48,884 bases of DNA from Catenulisporales bacterium (GTDB taxonomy: Bacteria; Actinomycetota; Actinomycetes; Streptomycetales; Catenulisporaceae): the NCBI GenBank assembly GCA_019510485.1, contig JAEKKI010000135.1:1-48884 (forward strand), given 5' to 3'. Under the pieces are notes generated by a model. That model saw nothing but the letters and a program-made list of their open reading frames with translations. It was not told where the DNA came from and made no database searches. The translations under genes were made by a program, and so were the position numbers. Below are positions 8,934-18,122 of this stretch, piece after piece. The number at the start of each line of letters is the position of its first letter. The first letter of the stretch is position 1.

Positions 8934-9228
8934 TCCCGCCGTCCTGTGGGTGGTCCGTGTGGCCCCCGGCGGGGGCCCAGACACAATCATGCCGACACAT
9001 CCTCGTCCGCCGCGGTGGTTTCCTCCATCCGGCGCGCCGCCGCCGCCGGGTCCGGCGGCCGTCCGACCTGCGCCTCTGCCACCGGTGTTGTGCCCGGGGC
9101 AGGCCGGGGCGATAGCTTTTGCCCACGATCGGGGCACCGGCGGCAGCAGATCGCGGCAATGCCTGGCAGCGCCGGGGCGGCGGCAGCGGAGGCGGACGGG
9201 ACAGCGGACCGGTCGGAAGCGGATCGCA

Positions 9229-9651
9229 GTGGGTGAGCACGCGACGACGGCGGCCACGCGGGCGCCGGACGCGGCGCGGCGGACACCGGGCAGCGCCGCG
9301 CCGGGCGCCGGCGTACCCACCGCGCCCGAGCAGCGCCAGGGCCACTCGCTGCCGGCCTCCTCGGCCGCTCCGCCCGCCGCCGCATCCTCGGCTCCCGTCT
9401 CAGCCTCCGCACTCGTGCAGTTCAAGGTAACCAGTCATGGGGACGACGGCTATCGCGCGGCCGTTACGATCACCGACACCCGGCCGCGCCGCCCGACCGC
9501 ACGGCACCTGACGTTCCGCGTCACCGGCTCCACATTAGATCAGCCTACTGATACTGGCGAGAGGGTGGCGGTGGGTGGCGTGGTGACCCGTCACCCCGCC
9601 GGCCGTCGGATCGACGGGGCGCCGTGCCACCTGCGGTACGTACCTGGATAG
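9229..9651 (+). CDS. Possible small protein with a CBM2-like or Ig-like C-terminus
   Basis: This 140-residue frame from a GTG at 9229 has fairly high GC at third positions, in contrast to the surrounding gap. An Ala/Pro/Ser-rich N-terminal 60 residues precede a beta-rich stretch reading VQFKV, YRAAVTITDTR and HLTFRV. That layout is reminiscent of bacterial CBM2 or DUF11-like sandwiches. No clear signal peptide is visible from this start, and the SD (GGAAG, about 9 bases away) is poor. A longer upstream start would run antisense to the phosphatase gene, which I doubt. It diverges from the phosphatase gene. It could also be a chance frame. Confidence 0.35.
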   Translation: MGEHATTAATRAPDAARRTPGSAAPGAGVPTAPEQRQGHSLPASSAAPPAAASSAPVSASALVQFKVTSHGDDGYRAAVTITDTRPRRPTARHLTFRVTGSTLDQPTDTGERVAVGGVVTRHPAGRRIDGAPCHLRYVPG

Positions 9652-9729
9652 GCGTTCGCGACAGGGCTCAGCGTTACAGGGCCGGCATGACAGGGCCCGA
9701 TATGACAGGGCAGAGGACTGAAGCGGGGT

Positions 9730-10401
9730 TCAGAAGCGGCCGACGCCGCCGAGCACCGAGCCCACGACGCTGCCCAGCGGGCCCAGCACCCCGCCGAGCA
9801 GTCCGCCGAGACCGCCGTCACCCTGGGTGCCGTCGCCAGGCGAAGAAGGATTGCTGTGTGAGGGCTTCGACGGGGTGGTCGACGAGGGTGACGGCTCGGT
9901 CGGCTGCGAGGGCTGCGCTGGCTGCGAGGGCTGCTGCGTCGGCTGGGTCGGCGGCGGCGAGGAGATCGACCGGGAGCGCGGCAGCGGCTCGGGAATCGGC
10001 GTCTCCTGCGTCGGCGGCGGGGAGAAGCTGCCGTTGGCGTGCGGCGGCAGCGTGGACGCCGGGGGCGCCGGTGACGTGGCGCTGTGGTACGCCGGGGCGT
10101 CCTGTATCCGGTGATCGAACGGTGCCGAGCCGCCGGTCGTGGTCGGGACGGCCGTGGGTGAGCCGGTCGCGCTCGGCGCTCCCGGGGAGGACACCACGAT
10201 CGCCGAGTTGGACGCGTCGCCGCCGGCGACGGCACTGGACGACCCGGGCGCGGCCGACGCCGGCGAGCCGGCCGAGACGGTCCCGGAGCCGGAGTGCAGC
10301 GCGGTGGCCACGGCCGTCACCGCCCCGATCCCGGCGGCCCCGCCCAGCAGCGTCTCGGTGGCCTTGCGTATCGGGCCGGTCTTCCTGTGCCGGGTCGCCA
10401 C
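9730..10401 (-). CDS. Pro/Ser/Thr-rich membrane-anchored or surface protein
   Basis: A 223-residue protein of unknown function. A basic start (ATRHRKTG) leads to one hydrophobic segment at about 19-36. A long Ser/Pro/Thr/Ala-rich region follows, with runs such as PTQPTQQPSQ, looking like a wall-spanning stalk and a likely O-mannosylation substrate. The last 26 residues are a Gly/Leu/Val pattern (LGGLLGGVLG). The GTG at 10399-10401 is chosen because GGAGGT lies 6-7 bases upstream; the ATG at 10521 has no such site. It lies downstream of the LLM oxidoreductase gene, separated by about 260 bases in which I see no gene. Confidence 0.65.
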   Translation of the reverse strand: MATRHRKTGPIRKATETLLGGAAGIGAVTAVATALHSGSGTVSAGSPASAAPGSSSAVAGGDASNSAIVVSSPGAPSATGSPTAVPTTTGGSAPFDHRIQDAPAYHSATSPAPPASTLPPHANGSFSPPPTQETPIPEPLPRSRSISSPPPTQPTQQPSQPAQPSQPTEPSPSSTTPSKPSHSNPSSPGDGTQGDGGLGGLLGGVLGPLGSVVGSVLGGVGRF

Positions 10402-10662
10402 GCGCCCACCTCCGTCTGCGCCGCACGCGACACCGGTGCGGACTTCGACGATCAGTGTGCTGCCGCCCCGGAGCGGCGCGCCGCGCTCCCAACCCCTGGT
10501 TCCCTCGAACGAGTGATGCAAAGGCCTGGGAAAGCCCGCCCCGGTGCGTCGGAGACCCGCGCGAGTCCGGTCGCCTGCGATACTCCGCGCCGGCCCGGAT
10601 GTCAGCCATCCGGGCCGATCGGCCTACCGCCCCGCGATCGGACTCTTCGGACTCTTCGCCGC

Positions 10663-11652
10663 TCACCGGTGCAGCTTCGGCAGCACCTCGCGCCCGAACA
10701 CCTCGATCCACTCGGCCTGGTTGCGGCCCACGTTGTGCAGATAGATCCGGTCCACGCCCAGGTCCAGGAACTCCTGGATCGACGCCCGGTGCACGTCGGG
10801 ATCCGAGGAGATGACCATCCGGCCCTCGAAGTCCTCCGGCCGCACCAGCTTGGCCATCTGCTCGAAGTCGAACGGCGAGCGGATGTCCTGCTTGGGGAAC
10901 TTCATCCCGCCGTTCGGCCACTCCTTCACCGCGTTGCCCAGCGCCTCCTCGTCGGTCGGCGCCCACGACAGGTGCAGCTGCAGGATCTTCGGCATCGCCT
11001 CGGGGTCCTTGCCGGCCTTGCGCGCCCCGGCGGCGAAGTTCTCGAACACCCCGGACACCTTCGAGTGCGCCGCGCCCGGCGTGATGATCCCGTCGGCCAG
11101 CTCCCCGGTCTTGCGGGAGGTGTAGGGGCCGGCGGCGGCGATGTAGATCGGCGGCGGCGCCTGGGGCATCGTCCACAGCCGCGTGGTCTCCAGCGTGAAG
11201 TACTTCCCGGCGTACTTCACGTCCTTGCCGGTGAACAGCTTCTGGATGACCTCGATCGCCTCGAACATCATCGCCACCCGGGTCGGGGCCTCCGGCCAGT
11301 ACCCGCCGATGACGTGCTCGTTCAACGCCTCACCGGAGCCCAGGCCCAGCCAGTGCCGCCCCGGGTACATCGCCTCCAGCGTCGCCGAGGCCTGCGCCAC
11401 CATCGCCGGGTGCATGCGGAACGACGGGCACGTCACGCCCGGCCCCAGGTCCGTCGTGGTCTGCGCGCCGATCGCGGTCAGCACGTTCCACACGAACGGC
11501 GCGTTGCCCTGCTGCGGCACCCAGGGCTGGAAATGGTCCGCGGCCATGGTGCCGGTGAAGCCGTGCTGCTCGGCCAGCGCCGAATAGTCCGTCACCTCCA
11601 CCGGGCCGAACTGCTCCAGCATGGCGGCGTAACCGATGTGCGGTGCGCTCAC
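10663..11652 (-). CDS. F420-dependent LLM-class oxidoreductase (G6PDH-like)
   Basis: A 329-residue luciferase-like (beta/alpha)8 protein closest in pattern to the coenzyme F420-dependent glucose-6-phosphate dehydrogenase-like group. Visible landmarks are ADHFQPWVPQQG in the N-terminal third, LGLGSGEALNEH, and IYIAAAGP followed by ADGIITPG. Such enzymes transfer hydride to or from F420; the substrate cannot be read from sequence. The longest frame begins at 11682, but the GTG at 11650-11652 is preferred because GGGAG lies 8 bases ahead. Two copies of a 10-bp direct repeat sit just upstream. The DinB-like gene lies 75 bases upstream on the same strand. Confidence 0.88.
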   Translation of the reverse strand: MSAPHIGYAAMLEQFGPVEVTDYSALAEQHGFTGTMAADHFQPWVPQQGNAPFVWNVLTAIGAQTTTDLGPGVTCPSFRMHPAMVAQASATLEAMYPGRHWLGLGSGEALNEHVIGGYWPEAPTRVAMMFEAIEVIQKLFTGKDVKYAGKYFTLETTRLWTMPQAPPPIYIAAAGPYTSRKTGELADGIITPGAAHSKVSGVFENFAAGARKAGKDPEAMPKILQLHLSWAPTDEEALGNAVKEWPNGGMKFPKQDIRSPFDFEQMAKLVRPEDFEGRMVISSDPDVHRASIQEFLDLGVDRIYLHNVGRNQAEWIEVFGREVLPKLHR

Positions 11653-11666
11653 GTTTTTGGCTCCCA

Positions 11667-11690
11667 ACGAAACTGGCCCCACGAAACTGG
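11667..11690. repeat. Direct repeat ACGAAACTGG x2 upstream of the LLM gene
   Basis: Exact 10-bp copies occur at 11667-11676 and 11681-11690, with a 14-bp period, starting 15 bases before the LLM start codon. Their position in the leader or promoter suggests an operator or an RNA-level site, but no regulator is known. Confidence 0.5.
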
Positions 11691-11727
11691 AACGTGTTCA
11701 CTTCCTCGTCATCCCCGACTTTAGCGG

Positions 11728-12243
11728 TCAGCGGCGATCGCGCAGCGTGACCCCGCGCACATACGCGGCCTGTCCGACGTGCTGCAACGTGTCGGAGACG
11801 ACGCTGACCAACCGCACCCCCAGCGTCACCGGCGGATCCCACCGCCGGTCGACGATCTGGTCGAAGTCGGCGTCGTTCAGAGCGCTGACGTAGGCCACCG
11901 TCTGCTCGTGGACCGCGTCGTGGTAGCCGGTCAGCAAGTCCGCGGCGGACACCCGCAACTCGCCGACGTCCCGCGCGGACTGGCCGTAGCCGGTGGCGCC
12001 GGGGGCGTACGGCGTGCCGAAGCGCTCGGCCCAGCCCTGCGCCGTCCACACCTGCTCCAGCCCGGCGACGTCGGCGACATGGTCGTCCTGTACCCGCGCC
12101 AGATGCCACAGCAGCCAGGCGATCGGGTTGGACTCGGCCGCCGGCCGCCAGTGCAGCTGCTCGACGGTGAGACCGTCGACGGTGGCGTGGACTTGTTCGC
12201 GCACCCGCCCGAAGGCGTCGATGAGGAGATCGTTACCTTGCAT
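11728..12243 (-). CDS. DinB-like (DUF664-type) protein
   Basis: A 171-residue four-helix-bundle protein. It has the metal-site pattern of the DinB/mycothiol-dependent superfamily: His in LLWHLARVQDDH near residue 50 and LQHVGQAAYVRG near the C-terminus. Actinobacterial members are often mycothiol S-transferases or maleylpyruvate isomerase-like enzymes; the substrate here is unknown. The ATG at 12241-12243 (MQGNDLL) is chosen because the protein body starts there. The 21 extra codons to 12306 encode non-family sequence. The SD is weak (GACGAG). It may be co-transcribed with the downstream LLM gene, although a repeat-bearing gap of 75 bases separates them. Confidence 0.8.
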   Translation of the reverse strand: MQGNDLLIDAFGRVREQVHATVDGLTVEQLHWRPAAESNPIAWLLWHLARVQDDHVADVAGLEQVWTAQGWAERFGTPYAPGATGYGQSARDVGELRVSAADLLTGYHDAVHEQTVAYVSALNDADFDQIVDRRWDPPVTLGVRLVSVVSDTLQHVGQAAYVRGVTLRDRR

Positions 12244-12333
12244 TCTCGTCACGCTACCGGACCCTCGCGAGTTCGGTATGGACAGCGTCCCGGCCCTACG
12301 CCACACTCGGTCAGGAGTTCTATCAGATTACTG

Positions 12334-12357
12334 ACATCCGGACATCCGGACATCCGG
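12334..12357. repeat. Three tandem copies of ACATCCGG
   Basis: Exact octamers lie at 12334-12341, 12342-12349 and 12350-12357, in the 218-base gap between the divergent DinB-like and sedolisin genes. Each junction also reads as the palindrome-like CCGGACATCCGG. It could be a simple-sequence expansion or a cluster of regulator sites. Confidence 0.6.
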
Positions 12358-12461
12358 ACCTTCAGGCATCCCACCTCTGTAGAGCACAGCGCGACGGGGC
12401 GCCGCGTGTCCGGCGGCGCCGCGGGACATGGCAGCCACCGCCATTTGCAGAGGAGCCGCAC

Positions 12462-15400
12462 GTGCACATTCCCCGATCTCGTCATCTGGGCCGGGCCATC
12501 GCCCTCACCACGGCGCTCGCGCTGACGGCTACCGTCAGCACAGCGACCGCCGGTACCGCCACCGCATCGGCCAAAACCGTGACGACCAAACCCGCCGGCA
12601 CCGCCGGCGCCAAGCCCGACGCCCGCGCGGTCTGCCCGCCGGCCGCCAAGGGCGCCTTCACGTGCTTCGCCTTGCAGCGCACTGACATCCCCGCTTCTCC
12701 CGCCGCCGGCCGCCTTGCCACCACCCCCGCCGGCTTCGGCCCGGCCGACCTGCGCAGCGCCTACAACCTGCCGCCCGACGGCGGCGCGGGCGCCACCGTG
12801 GCCGTCGTCGACGCCTACGACGACCCCAACGCCGAAGCCGACCTCGCCCTATACCGGGCCCAGTTCGGCCTGCCCGCCTGCACCACCGCCAACGGCTGCT
12901 TCAGCAAGGTCGACCAGACCGGCGGCACCACCTACCCGGCGCCGCACCCCGGCTGGGCCGGGGAGATCTCCCTGGACCTGGACATGGTCTCGGCCGCGGC
13001 CCCGCGCGCGCACATCATCCTGGTCGAGGCCAACACCCCGAACTTCACCGACCTCGGCGCCGCCGTCGACGAGGCCGTCGCCCTCGGGGCCGGCTACGTG
13101 TCGAACTCCTACGGCACCGACTACAGCTCCACCTCGGGCAGCGGCGAGGACCCCTCCGAGCTCACCGCGATGGACCCCTACTACAACCACCCGGGCGTGG
13201 CCGTCGTCGCCAGCTCCGGCGACAGCTCCTACGGCGTGTCCTACCCGGCGGCGTCGCAGTACGTCACTTCCGTCGGCGGCACCTCGCTGATCAAGGACGG
13301 CAGCGGCCGCGGCTGGTCGGAGTCGGTGTGGCAGAACTCCTACGGCGGCCCCGGCTCGGGCTGCTCGTTGTATGAGCCCAAACCGGGCTTCCAGCACGAC
13401 TCCGGCTGCGCGAAGCGCACCCTGACCGACGTCTCCGCCGTCGCCGACCCGGTCACCGGCGTGTCCGTCTACGACAGCTACCAGGCCGAGGGCTGGGCGG
13501 TCTACGGCGGCACCAGCGTCTCGGCGCCGCTGATCACCGCGGTCTACGCCGACGCCGGAGCCCCGGCCGCCGGGACCTATCCCAACGCCTACCCCTATGC
13601 GAACGTCTCAGGGCTCAACGACGTGACCCAGGGTTCGACCAGCACCTGCACCCCGTCCTACCTGTGCACCGCCGGCACCGGCTACGACGGCCCCACCGGC
13701 CTGGGCACCCCGAACGGCCTGACCGCCTTCACCAGCGGCCCGCACGCCGTCGTCACCGGCAAGGTCACCGACGGCACCGACCCGGTGGCCGGCGCCCGCG
13801 TGTCGCTGGGATCGGGCGGAGCGCCTAGCACCACCACCGGCGCCGACGGCAGCTACACCCTGACGGTGCCGCCCGGCACCTACACGATCACCGCCAGCGC
13901 CTTCGGTTACGCCGACCAGTCGGTCCCCGGCGTCCAGCTCGCCGACGGCGCCACCGTCACCGAGAACTTCGCCCTCGCGGCCGTGGCCCGGGTCACCGTC
14001 AGCGGCAAGATCACCGACGGCTCCGGCCAAGGGTGGCCGCTGTACGCGACGATCTCCGTCGACGGCATGCCCGGCGGACCGGTGTACACGAATCCAAAGA
14101 CCGGCGCGTACTCCATCCAGCTGCCGGTCAACCAGACCTACCAACTGCGCACCGTCGCCGCCTACCCCGGCTATCAGGCCACGACCACCCCGGTCACCGT
14201 GGGTGTGAGCGCCGTGACCCAGCCGATCCCGGTACCGGTGGACACCGCGTCCTGCACGGCCGCCGGATACGCCGTCGGCCATCGGGGCCCGTACCAGAGC
14301 TTCGACGGCACCACGGCCCCGGCCGGCTGGACCGTCACCGACGACACCACCACCGGCGGCTGGGAGTTCGACGACCCCGCCGGACGCGGCAACCGCACCC
14401 CGGGCGCCGGCGGGTTCGCGATCGTCGACAGCGACTACCACGGCAGCGGCAACTCGCAGGACACGTATCTGACGTCCCCGGCCGCCGACCTGTCCGGGAT
14501 CAGCGCGCCCGAGCTGGACTTCGCCACGTACTACAAGCCCTACGGCAACTCCGCCGCGACCGTCGAGGTCAGCCTCGACGGCGGCGCCACCTGGTCCGCG
14601 GTGTGGTCGCAGACCACCACCGCCGTCAGCGGTACGAAGGTGCGCATCCCGCTGCCGCAGGCCGCGGGCAAGACCGGGGTGCAGGCCCGCTTCCACTACA
14701 CCGGCACCTGGGCGTACTACTGGGAGGTCGACGACGTCCTGCTCGGCGTGTCGACCTGCGACCCGCTGCCCGGCGGCCTGGTGATCGGCCAGGTCACCGA
14801 CGCCAACACCAAGGCCGCGCTGCCCGGCGTCACCGTCACCGAGACCGCCGCGCCCAGCGTCGGCGGCACCTCGGCGACCACCACCGACCCGGCGCTGAAG
14901 GGCGCGTTCTACTGGTTCTTCTCACCGGCCACCGGCTCGGTGCCGCTGACCGCGACCAAGTCCCACTACAGCACCGGGACCGCGACGGCGACCGTGACGG
15001 CCGGCAAGGTGGTCGAAGCCGACTTCGCGCTCAAGGCCGGGCGGCTCACCGTCACCCCGGGCGCCATCACCAAGACCGTGCCCTGGGCCGGCACCGCCGG
15101 CCAGACGGTCACGGTGAAGAACACCGGCACCGCCCCGGCCACGCTGAACCTCGGCGAACAACCCGGCGGGTTCGTCATCGCCGGCGTCCCGGCCGCGCCG
15201 ACCCAGATCGTCCCGGCCCATGTCATCACCGGCAGCGCGCTGCTGGCGGCCAAGCAGCGCGGCGCGGCGGCGGTGCACAACACCGCCCCGACCGCCGGCG
15301 ACACCTGGCAGCCGCTGGCCAACTACCCGACCCAGATCCAGGACGACATCGCCGACTTCTCCGGCGGCAAGCTCTACGCCGGATTCGGCTACGACGGCAC

Positions 15401-16625
15401 CACCGACTCCAGCAAGCTCAACTCCTACGACCCGACCACCGGGGCCTGGACCGCACTGGCCGGCGCCCGCGACACCCGTGAATCCCCGGCCCACGGGTTC
15501 ATCGGCGGCAAGCTGTATGTCGTCGGTGGCTGGGGCCCCACCGGCGACCCCGACCCGAGCATGGAGATCTACGACCCGGCAGCCAACACCTGGAGCGCGG
15601 GCACGCCCGCGCCGGTGGCCTACGCCGGCTCCGGCAGCGCCGTGATCGGCTCGAAGCTGTACGTCGTCGGTGGCTGCGCCTCCACCTGCGGCACCACCGA
15701 CGTCTACGCCTACGACACCGCCACCACCACCTGGAGCAAGCTCGCCGCCTACCCGGAGACCACGTCATGGCTGTCCTGCGCCAACGCGCAGAACAAGCTC
15801 TACTGCGCCGGCGGCACCGCGACGACCGCCAGTAAGAACACCTATGGCTACGACCCGGCCACCGGCACGTGGACCAAGCTCGCCGCCGCCCCGGCCGCGT
15901 TCTGGGCCGCCGCCACCGCCGGCGCCAACGGCAAGCTGCTCGTCACCGGCGGCGTCGTCGACGGCGGCCTGACCAACCAGGCCTTCGCCTACGACCCGAC
16001 CGCCGACGCCTGGTCGGCGCTGCCGAACTCCAACGTCAGCGCCTACCGGTTCGCCGGCGCCACCGGCTTCTACACCGTCGGCGGCGGCCAGGGCTCGCTC
16101 ACCCCGCCGCTGGCCGCGACCCAGGTGCTGCCCGGCTACACCGGCGGCCCGACCAACGACGTGCCCTGGCTCAGCGAGAGCGCCACGACCCTGACCCTGG
16201 CCCCCGGCGCCTCCGGGACGGTACAGGTCACCGTGGACGCCTCCGACGCCTCGATCACCCAGCCCGGCGCCTACACCGCCGGCGTGGCGCTGAGCTCCGA
16301 CACCCCCTACCCGCTGGCCGCGCTGCCGGTGACGATGACCGTGAAGCCCCCGACCACCTGGGGCAAGATCACCGGCCTCGTCGAGTACACCGACGCCGGC
16401 GGCGCCAAGGTCCCGCTGGCCGGGGCCACCGTCCAGATCGACACCTGGGCCACCCACTACACCCTGCACACCGACATCAACGGCAGCTACGCGCTGTGGC
16501 TGGACTACCGCAACAACCCGCTGACCGTCATCGCCGCCAAGGACGGCTACCAGCCGCAGGTCACCACGGTCAAGATCAAGAAGGGGGCGACGAGCACGGT
16601 GACGTTCGTGCTGCTGAAGGACTGA
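12462..16625 (+). CDS. Secreted sedolisin (S53) protease with Kelch and CarboxypepD-reg-like modules
   Basis: A 1387-residue secreted protein with a signal peptide at about 1-36. The S53 serine-carboxyl protease domain (about 90-430) has Glu168 and Asp172 (GEISLDLD), oxyanion Asp254 (SSGDSS) and Ser352 in GGTSVSAP. It ends in GYDGPTGLGTPNG, near the usual calcium site. The large activation propeptide of most sedolisins is missing; only about 50 residues precede the domain. Then follow two carboxypeptidase-regulatory-like domains (430-600), a MAM/jelly-roll-like domain (about 610-765) and another regulatory-like domain. Next are an Ig-like strand region, about five Kelch repeats (about 945-1220; KLYVVGG motifs) and a final regulatory-like domain. 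GTG start with AGAGGAG 8 bases upstream. Likely extracellular nutrition or matrix remodelling. Confidence 0.9.
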   Translation: MHIPRSRHLGRAIALTTALALTATVSTATAGTATASAKTVTTKPAGTAGAKPDARAVCPPAAKGAFTCFALQRTDIPASPAAGRLATTPAGFGPADLRSAYNLPPDGGAGATVAVVDAYDDPNAEADLALYRAQFGLPACTTANGCFSKVDQTGGTTYPAPHPGWAGEISLDLDMVSAAAPRAHIILVEANTPNFTDLGAAVDEAVALGAGYVSNSYGTDYSSTSGSGEDPSELTAMDPYYNHPGVAVVASSGDSSYGVSYPAASQYVTSVGGTSLIKDGSGRGWSESVWQNSYGGPGSGCSLYEPKPGFQHDSGCAKRTLTDVSAVADPVTGVSVYDSYQAEGWAVYGGTSVSAPLITAVYADAGAPAAGTYPNAYPYANVSGLNDVTQGSTSTCTPSYLCTAGTGYDGPTGLGTPNGLTAFTSGPHAVVTGKVTDGTDPVAGARVSLGSGGAPSTTTGADGSYTLTVPPGTYTITASAFGYADQSVPGVQLADGATVTENFALAAVARVTVSGKITDGSGQGWPLYATISVDGMPGGPVYTNPKTGAYSIQLPVNQTYQLRTVAAYPGYQATTTPVTVGVSAVTQPIPVPVDTASCTAAGYAVGHRGPYQSFDGTTAPAGWTVTDDTTTGGWEFDDPAGRGNRTPGAGGFAIVDSDYHGSGNSQDTYLTSPAADLSGISAPELDFATYYKPYGNSAATVEVSLDGGATWSAVWSQTTTAVSGTKVRIPLPQAAGKTGVQARFHYTGTWAYYWEVDDVLLGVSTCDPLPGGLVIGQVTDANTKAALPGVTVTETAAPSVGGTSATTTDPALKGAFYWFFSPATGSVPLTATKSHYSTGTATATVTAGKVVEADFALKAGRLTVTPGAITKTVPWAGTAGQTVTVKNTGTAPATLNLGEQPGGFVIAGVPAAPTQIVPAHVITGSALLAAKQRGAAAVHNTAPTAGDTWQPLANYPTQIQDDIADFSGGKLYAGFGYDGTTDSSKLNSYDPTTGAWTALAGARDTRESPAHGFIGGKLYVVGGWGPTGDPDPSMEIYDPAANTWSAGTPAPVAYAGSGSAVIGSKLYVVGGCASTCGTTDVYAYDTATTTWSKLAAYPETTSWLSCANAQNKLYCAGGTATTASKNTYGYDPATGTWTKLAAAPAAFWAAATAGANGKLLVTGGVVDGGLTNQAFAYDPTADAWSALPNSNVSAYRFAGATGFYTVGGGQGSLTPPLAATQVLPGYTGGPTNDVPWLSESATTLTLAPGASGTVQVTVDASDASITQPGAYTAGVALSSDTPYPLAALPVTMTVKPPTTWGKITGLVEYTDAGGAKVPLAGATVQIDTWATHYTLHTDINGSYALWLDYRNNPLTVIAAKDGYQPQVTTVKIKKGATSTVTFVLLKD

Positions 16626-16962
16626 GGACTTCGGGCCGGCCGCCGCGGTCTTGCGGGCCGCGGCGGCCGACACCGATCCAACGCATCCGCCCAATACATG
16701 TCGCACTATTTTGCGATCCCTGCGGTCGCCGCGCTGACCCGGCCGCGGCGCAGCGCCAACCGGCCGCCGCCGAGAAACTTTCGCAGAACCCTGTCCACCC
16801 CGACCGCCGCCGAACCCGCCGAACAAGGCCCCTGACATGCCGATTCACGAACCGGTCCAGCCCCGCCCGCACGGCCGCGCCCCTGACCGGCGCAACCGTA
16901 CGCGGTGATCGAGCTACGCTCCGCCCGACACAGTCCGCCACATGTGTGGAAAGGCGAGCGAT
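16626..16962. other. Gap between sedolisin and LPMO genes
   Basis: After the terminator-like hairpin at 16637-16669 I find no gene. TACGCT at 16915-16920 could be a -10 element for the LPMO gene, giving a leader of about 36 bases, but no convincing -35 accompanies it. Confidence 0.3.
16637..16669 (+). terminator. 12-bp GC hairpin after the sedolisin gene
   Basis: The arms 16637-16648 and 16658-16669 pair perfectly (CGGCCGCCGCGG with its complement) around a 9-base loop, 11 bases past the sedolisin stop. No T-run follows. Confidence 0.75.
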
Positions 16963-18012
16963 GTGAGAGGAAACATCCGCAGAAAGCTCACCGGCGCGTT
17001 GTTAGCGCTGGCCGGCCTGATCGGGACCGTGATGGCCGCGCCGGGGGCTTCGGCCCACGGCGCGATGATGATCCCGGGCAGCCGGACGTTCTTCTGCTAT
17101 GAGGACGGCCTGACCTCCACCGGTCAGATCGTCCCGCAGAACCCCGCCTGCCAGGCGGCGGTGGCCCAGAGCGGCACCAATTCGCTGTACAACTGGTTCG
17201 CCGTGGGCAACCGCGCCGGCGCCACCAGCGGCGGGACGGTCGGCTTCATCCCCGACGGCAAGCTGTGCAGCGGCAACAGCAACTACTACGACTTCTCCGG
17301 CTTCGACCAGGTCAGCGCGGACTGGCCGGTCACCCACCTGACCGCCGGGGCGAACGTCACCGTCAACTACAACCGGTGGGCCGCGCACCCCGGTACCTTC
17401 CGGCTCTTCATCACCAAGGACGGCTGGGACCAGACCAAGCCCTTGACCTGGGCCGACATGGAGGCCGCGCCGTTCTCCACGGTCACCGACCCGCCGAACA
17501 CCGGCAGCGTGGCCACCCTGGGCAGCTACTACCACTGGGACGCGACCCTGCCGGCCAACAAGACCGGCCGGCACGTCATCTACTCGGTGTGGGCGCGCTC
17601 GGACAGCTCCGAGACCTTCTACGGCTGCTCCGACGTCGTGTTCGACGGCGGCAACGGCCAGGTCACCGGCATCGGCGTCACCGGCGGGACACCGCCGCCG
17701 CCCACCCCGTGCCAGGCCACGTACTCGGTGGCCGGCAGCCCGTGGTCCGGCGGTTTCCAGGGCCAGATCACCGTGAAGAACCCGAACACCACCGCCATCA
17801 ACAAGTGGACGGTCAGCTGGGTCCTGGCCAACGGTGAGACGGTGACCAGCGTCTGGAACGGGACGCTGACCCAGTCCGGCTCGCTGGCCACGGTGAAATC
17901 CGCCGACTGGAACTCCCAGCTGGCGGCCGGGGCCAGCACCAGCTTCGGCTTCGTCGCCAACCAGACGACGGCTCCGAGCCCACCGGAAAGCATCTCCTGC
18001 ACCAGCCCCTAG
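16963..18012 (+). CDS. Lytic polysaccharide monooxygenase AA10 with CBM2
   Basis: A copper enzyme that oxidatively cleaves crystalline cellulose or chitin outside the cell. The signal peptide runs to about residue 31, giving a mature protein that begins with His32 (HGAMMIPGSR). This is the N-terminal copper ligand of the histidine brace. The second ligand is His142 in RWAAHPGTF, and Phe227 (DVVF) is at the axial position typical of AA10. A Pro-rich linker (TPPPPTP) joins a CBM2 from about 250 to the end, flanked by Cys and with conserved Trp residues, which favours cellulose binding. GTG 16963 is preferred (AAAGG 8 bases ahead) over the ATG at 16942. Hairpins at both ends suggest its own transcript. 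Confidence 0.93.
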   Translation: MRGNIRRKLTGALLALAGLIGTVMAAPGASAHGAMMIPGSRTFFCYEDGLTSTGQIVPQNPACQAAVAQSGTNSLYNWFAVGNRAGATSGGTVGFIPDGKLCSGNSNYYDFSGFDQVSADWPVTHLTAGANVTVNYNRWAAHPGTFRLFITKDGWDQTKPLTWADMEAAPFSTVTDPPNTGSVATLGSYYHWDATLPANKTGRHVIYSVWARSDSSETFYGCSDVVFDGGNGQVTGIGVTGGTPPPPTPCQATYSVAGSPWSGGFQGQITVKNPNTTAINKWTVSWVLANGETVTSVWNGTLTQSGSLATVKSADWNSQLAAGASTSFGFVANQTTAPSPPESISCTSP

Positions 18013-18025
18013 CAGCACCACCCCA

Positions 18026-18053
18026 GGCGGCCCGCCATCCCCGGCGGGCCGCC
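18026..18053 (+). terminator. 11-bp GC hairpin after the LPMO gene
   Basis: GGCGGCCCGCC at 18026-18036 pairs exactly with 18043-18053 around the six-base loop ATCCCC, 14 bases past the stop. It separates the LPMO gene from the Met-rich lipoprotein gene. Confidence 0.78.
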
Positions 18054-18122
18054 GCCCGGCGGCGTCTCCCACCTTCGCGCCGTCTCCCCGCATCCACGCC
18101 GTCGTCGATGAAGGGCCCTGCC

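Noticed and set aside
10294-11724. Long plus-strand frame over the LLM oxidoreductase gene
   Set aside because: Clear antisense shadow: the minus strand gives a complete LLM-family protein.
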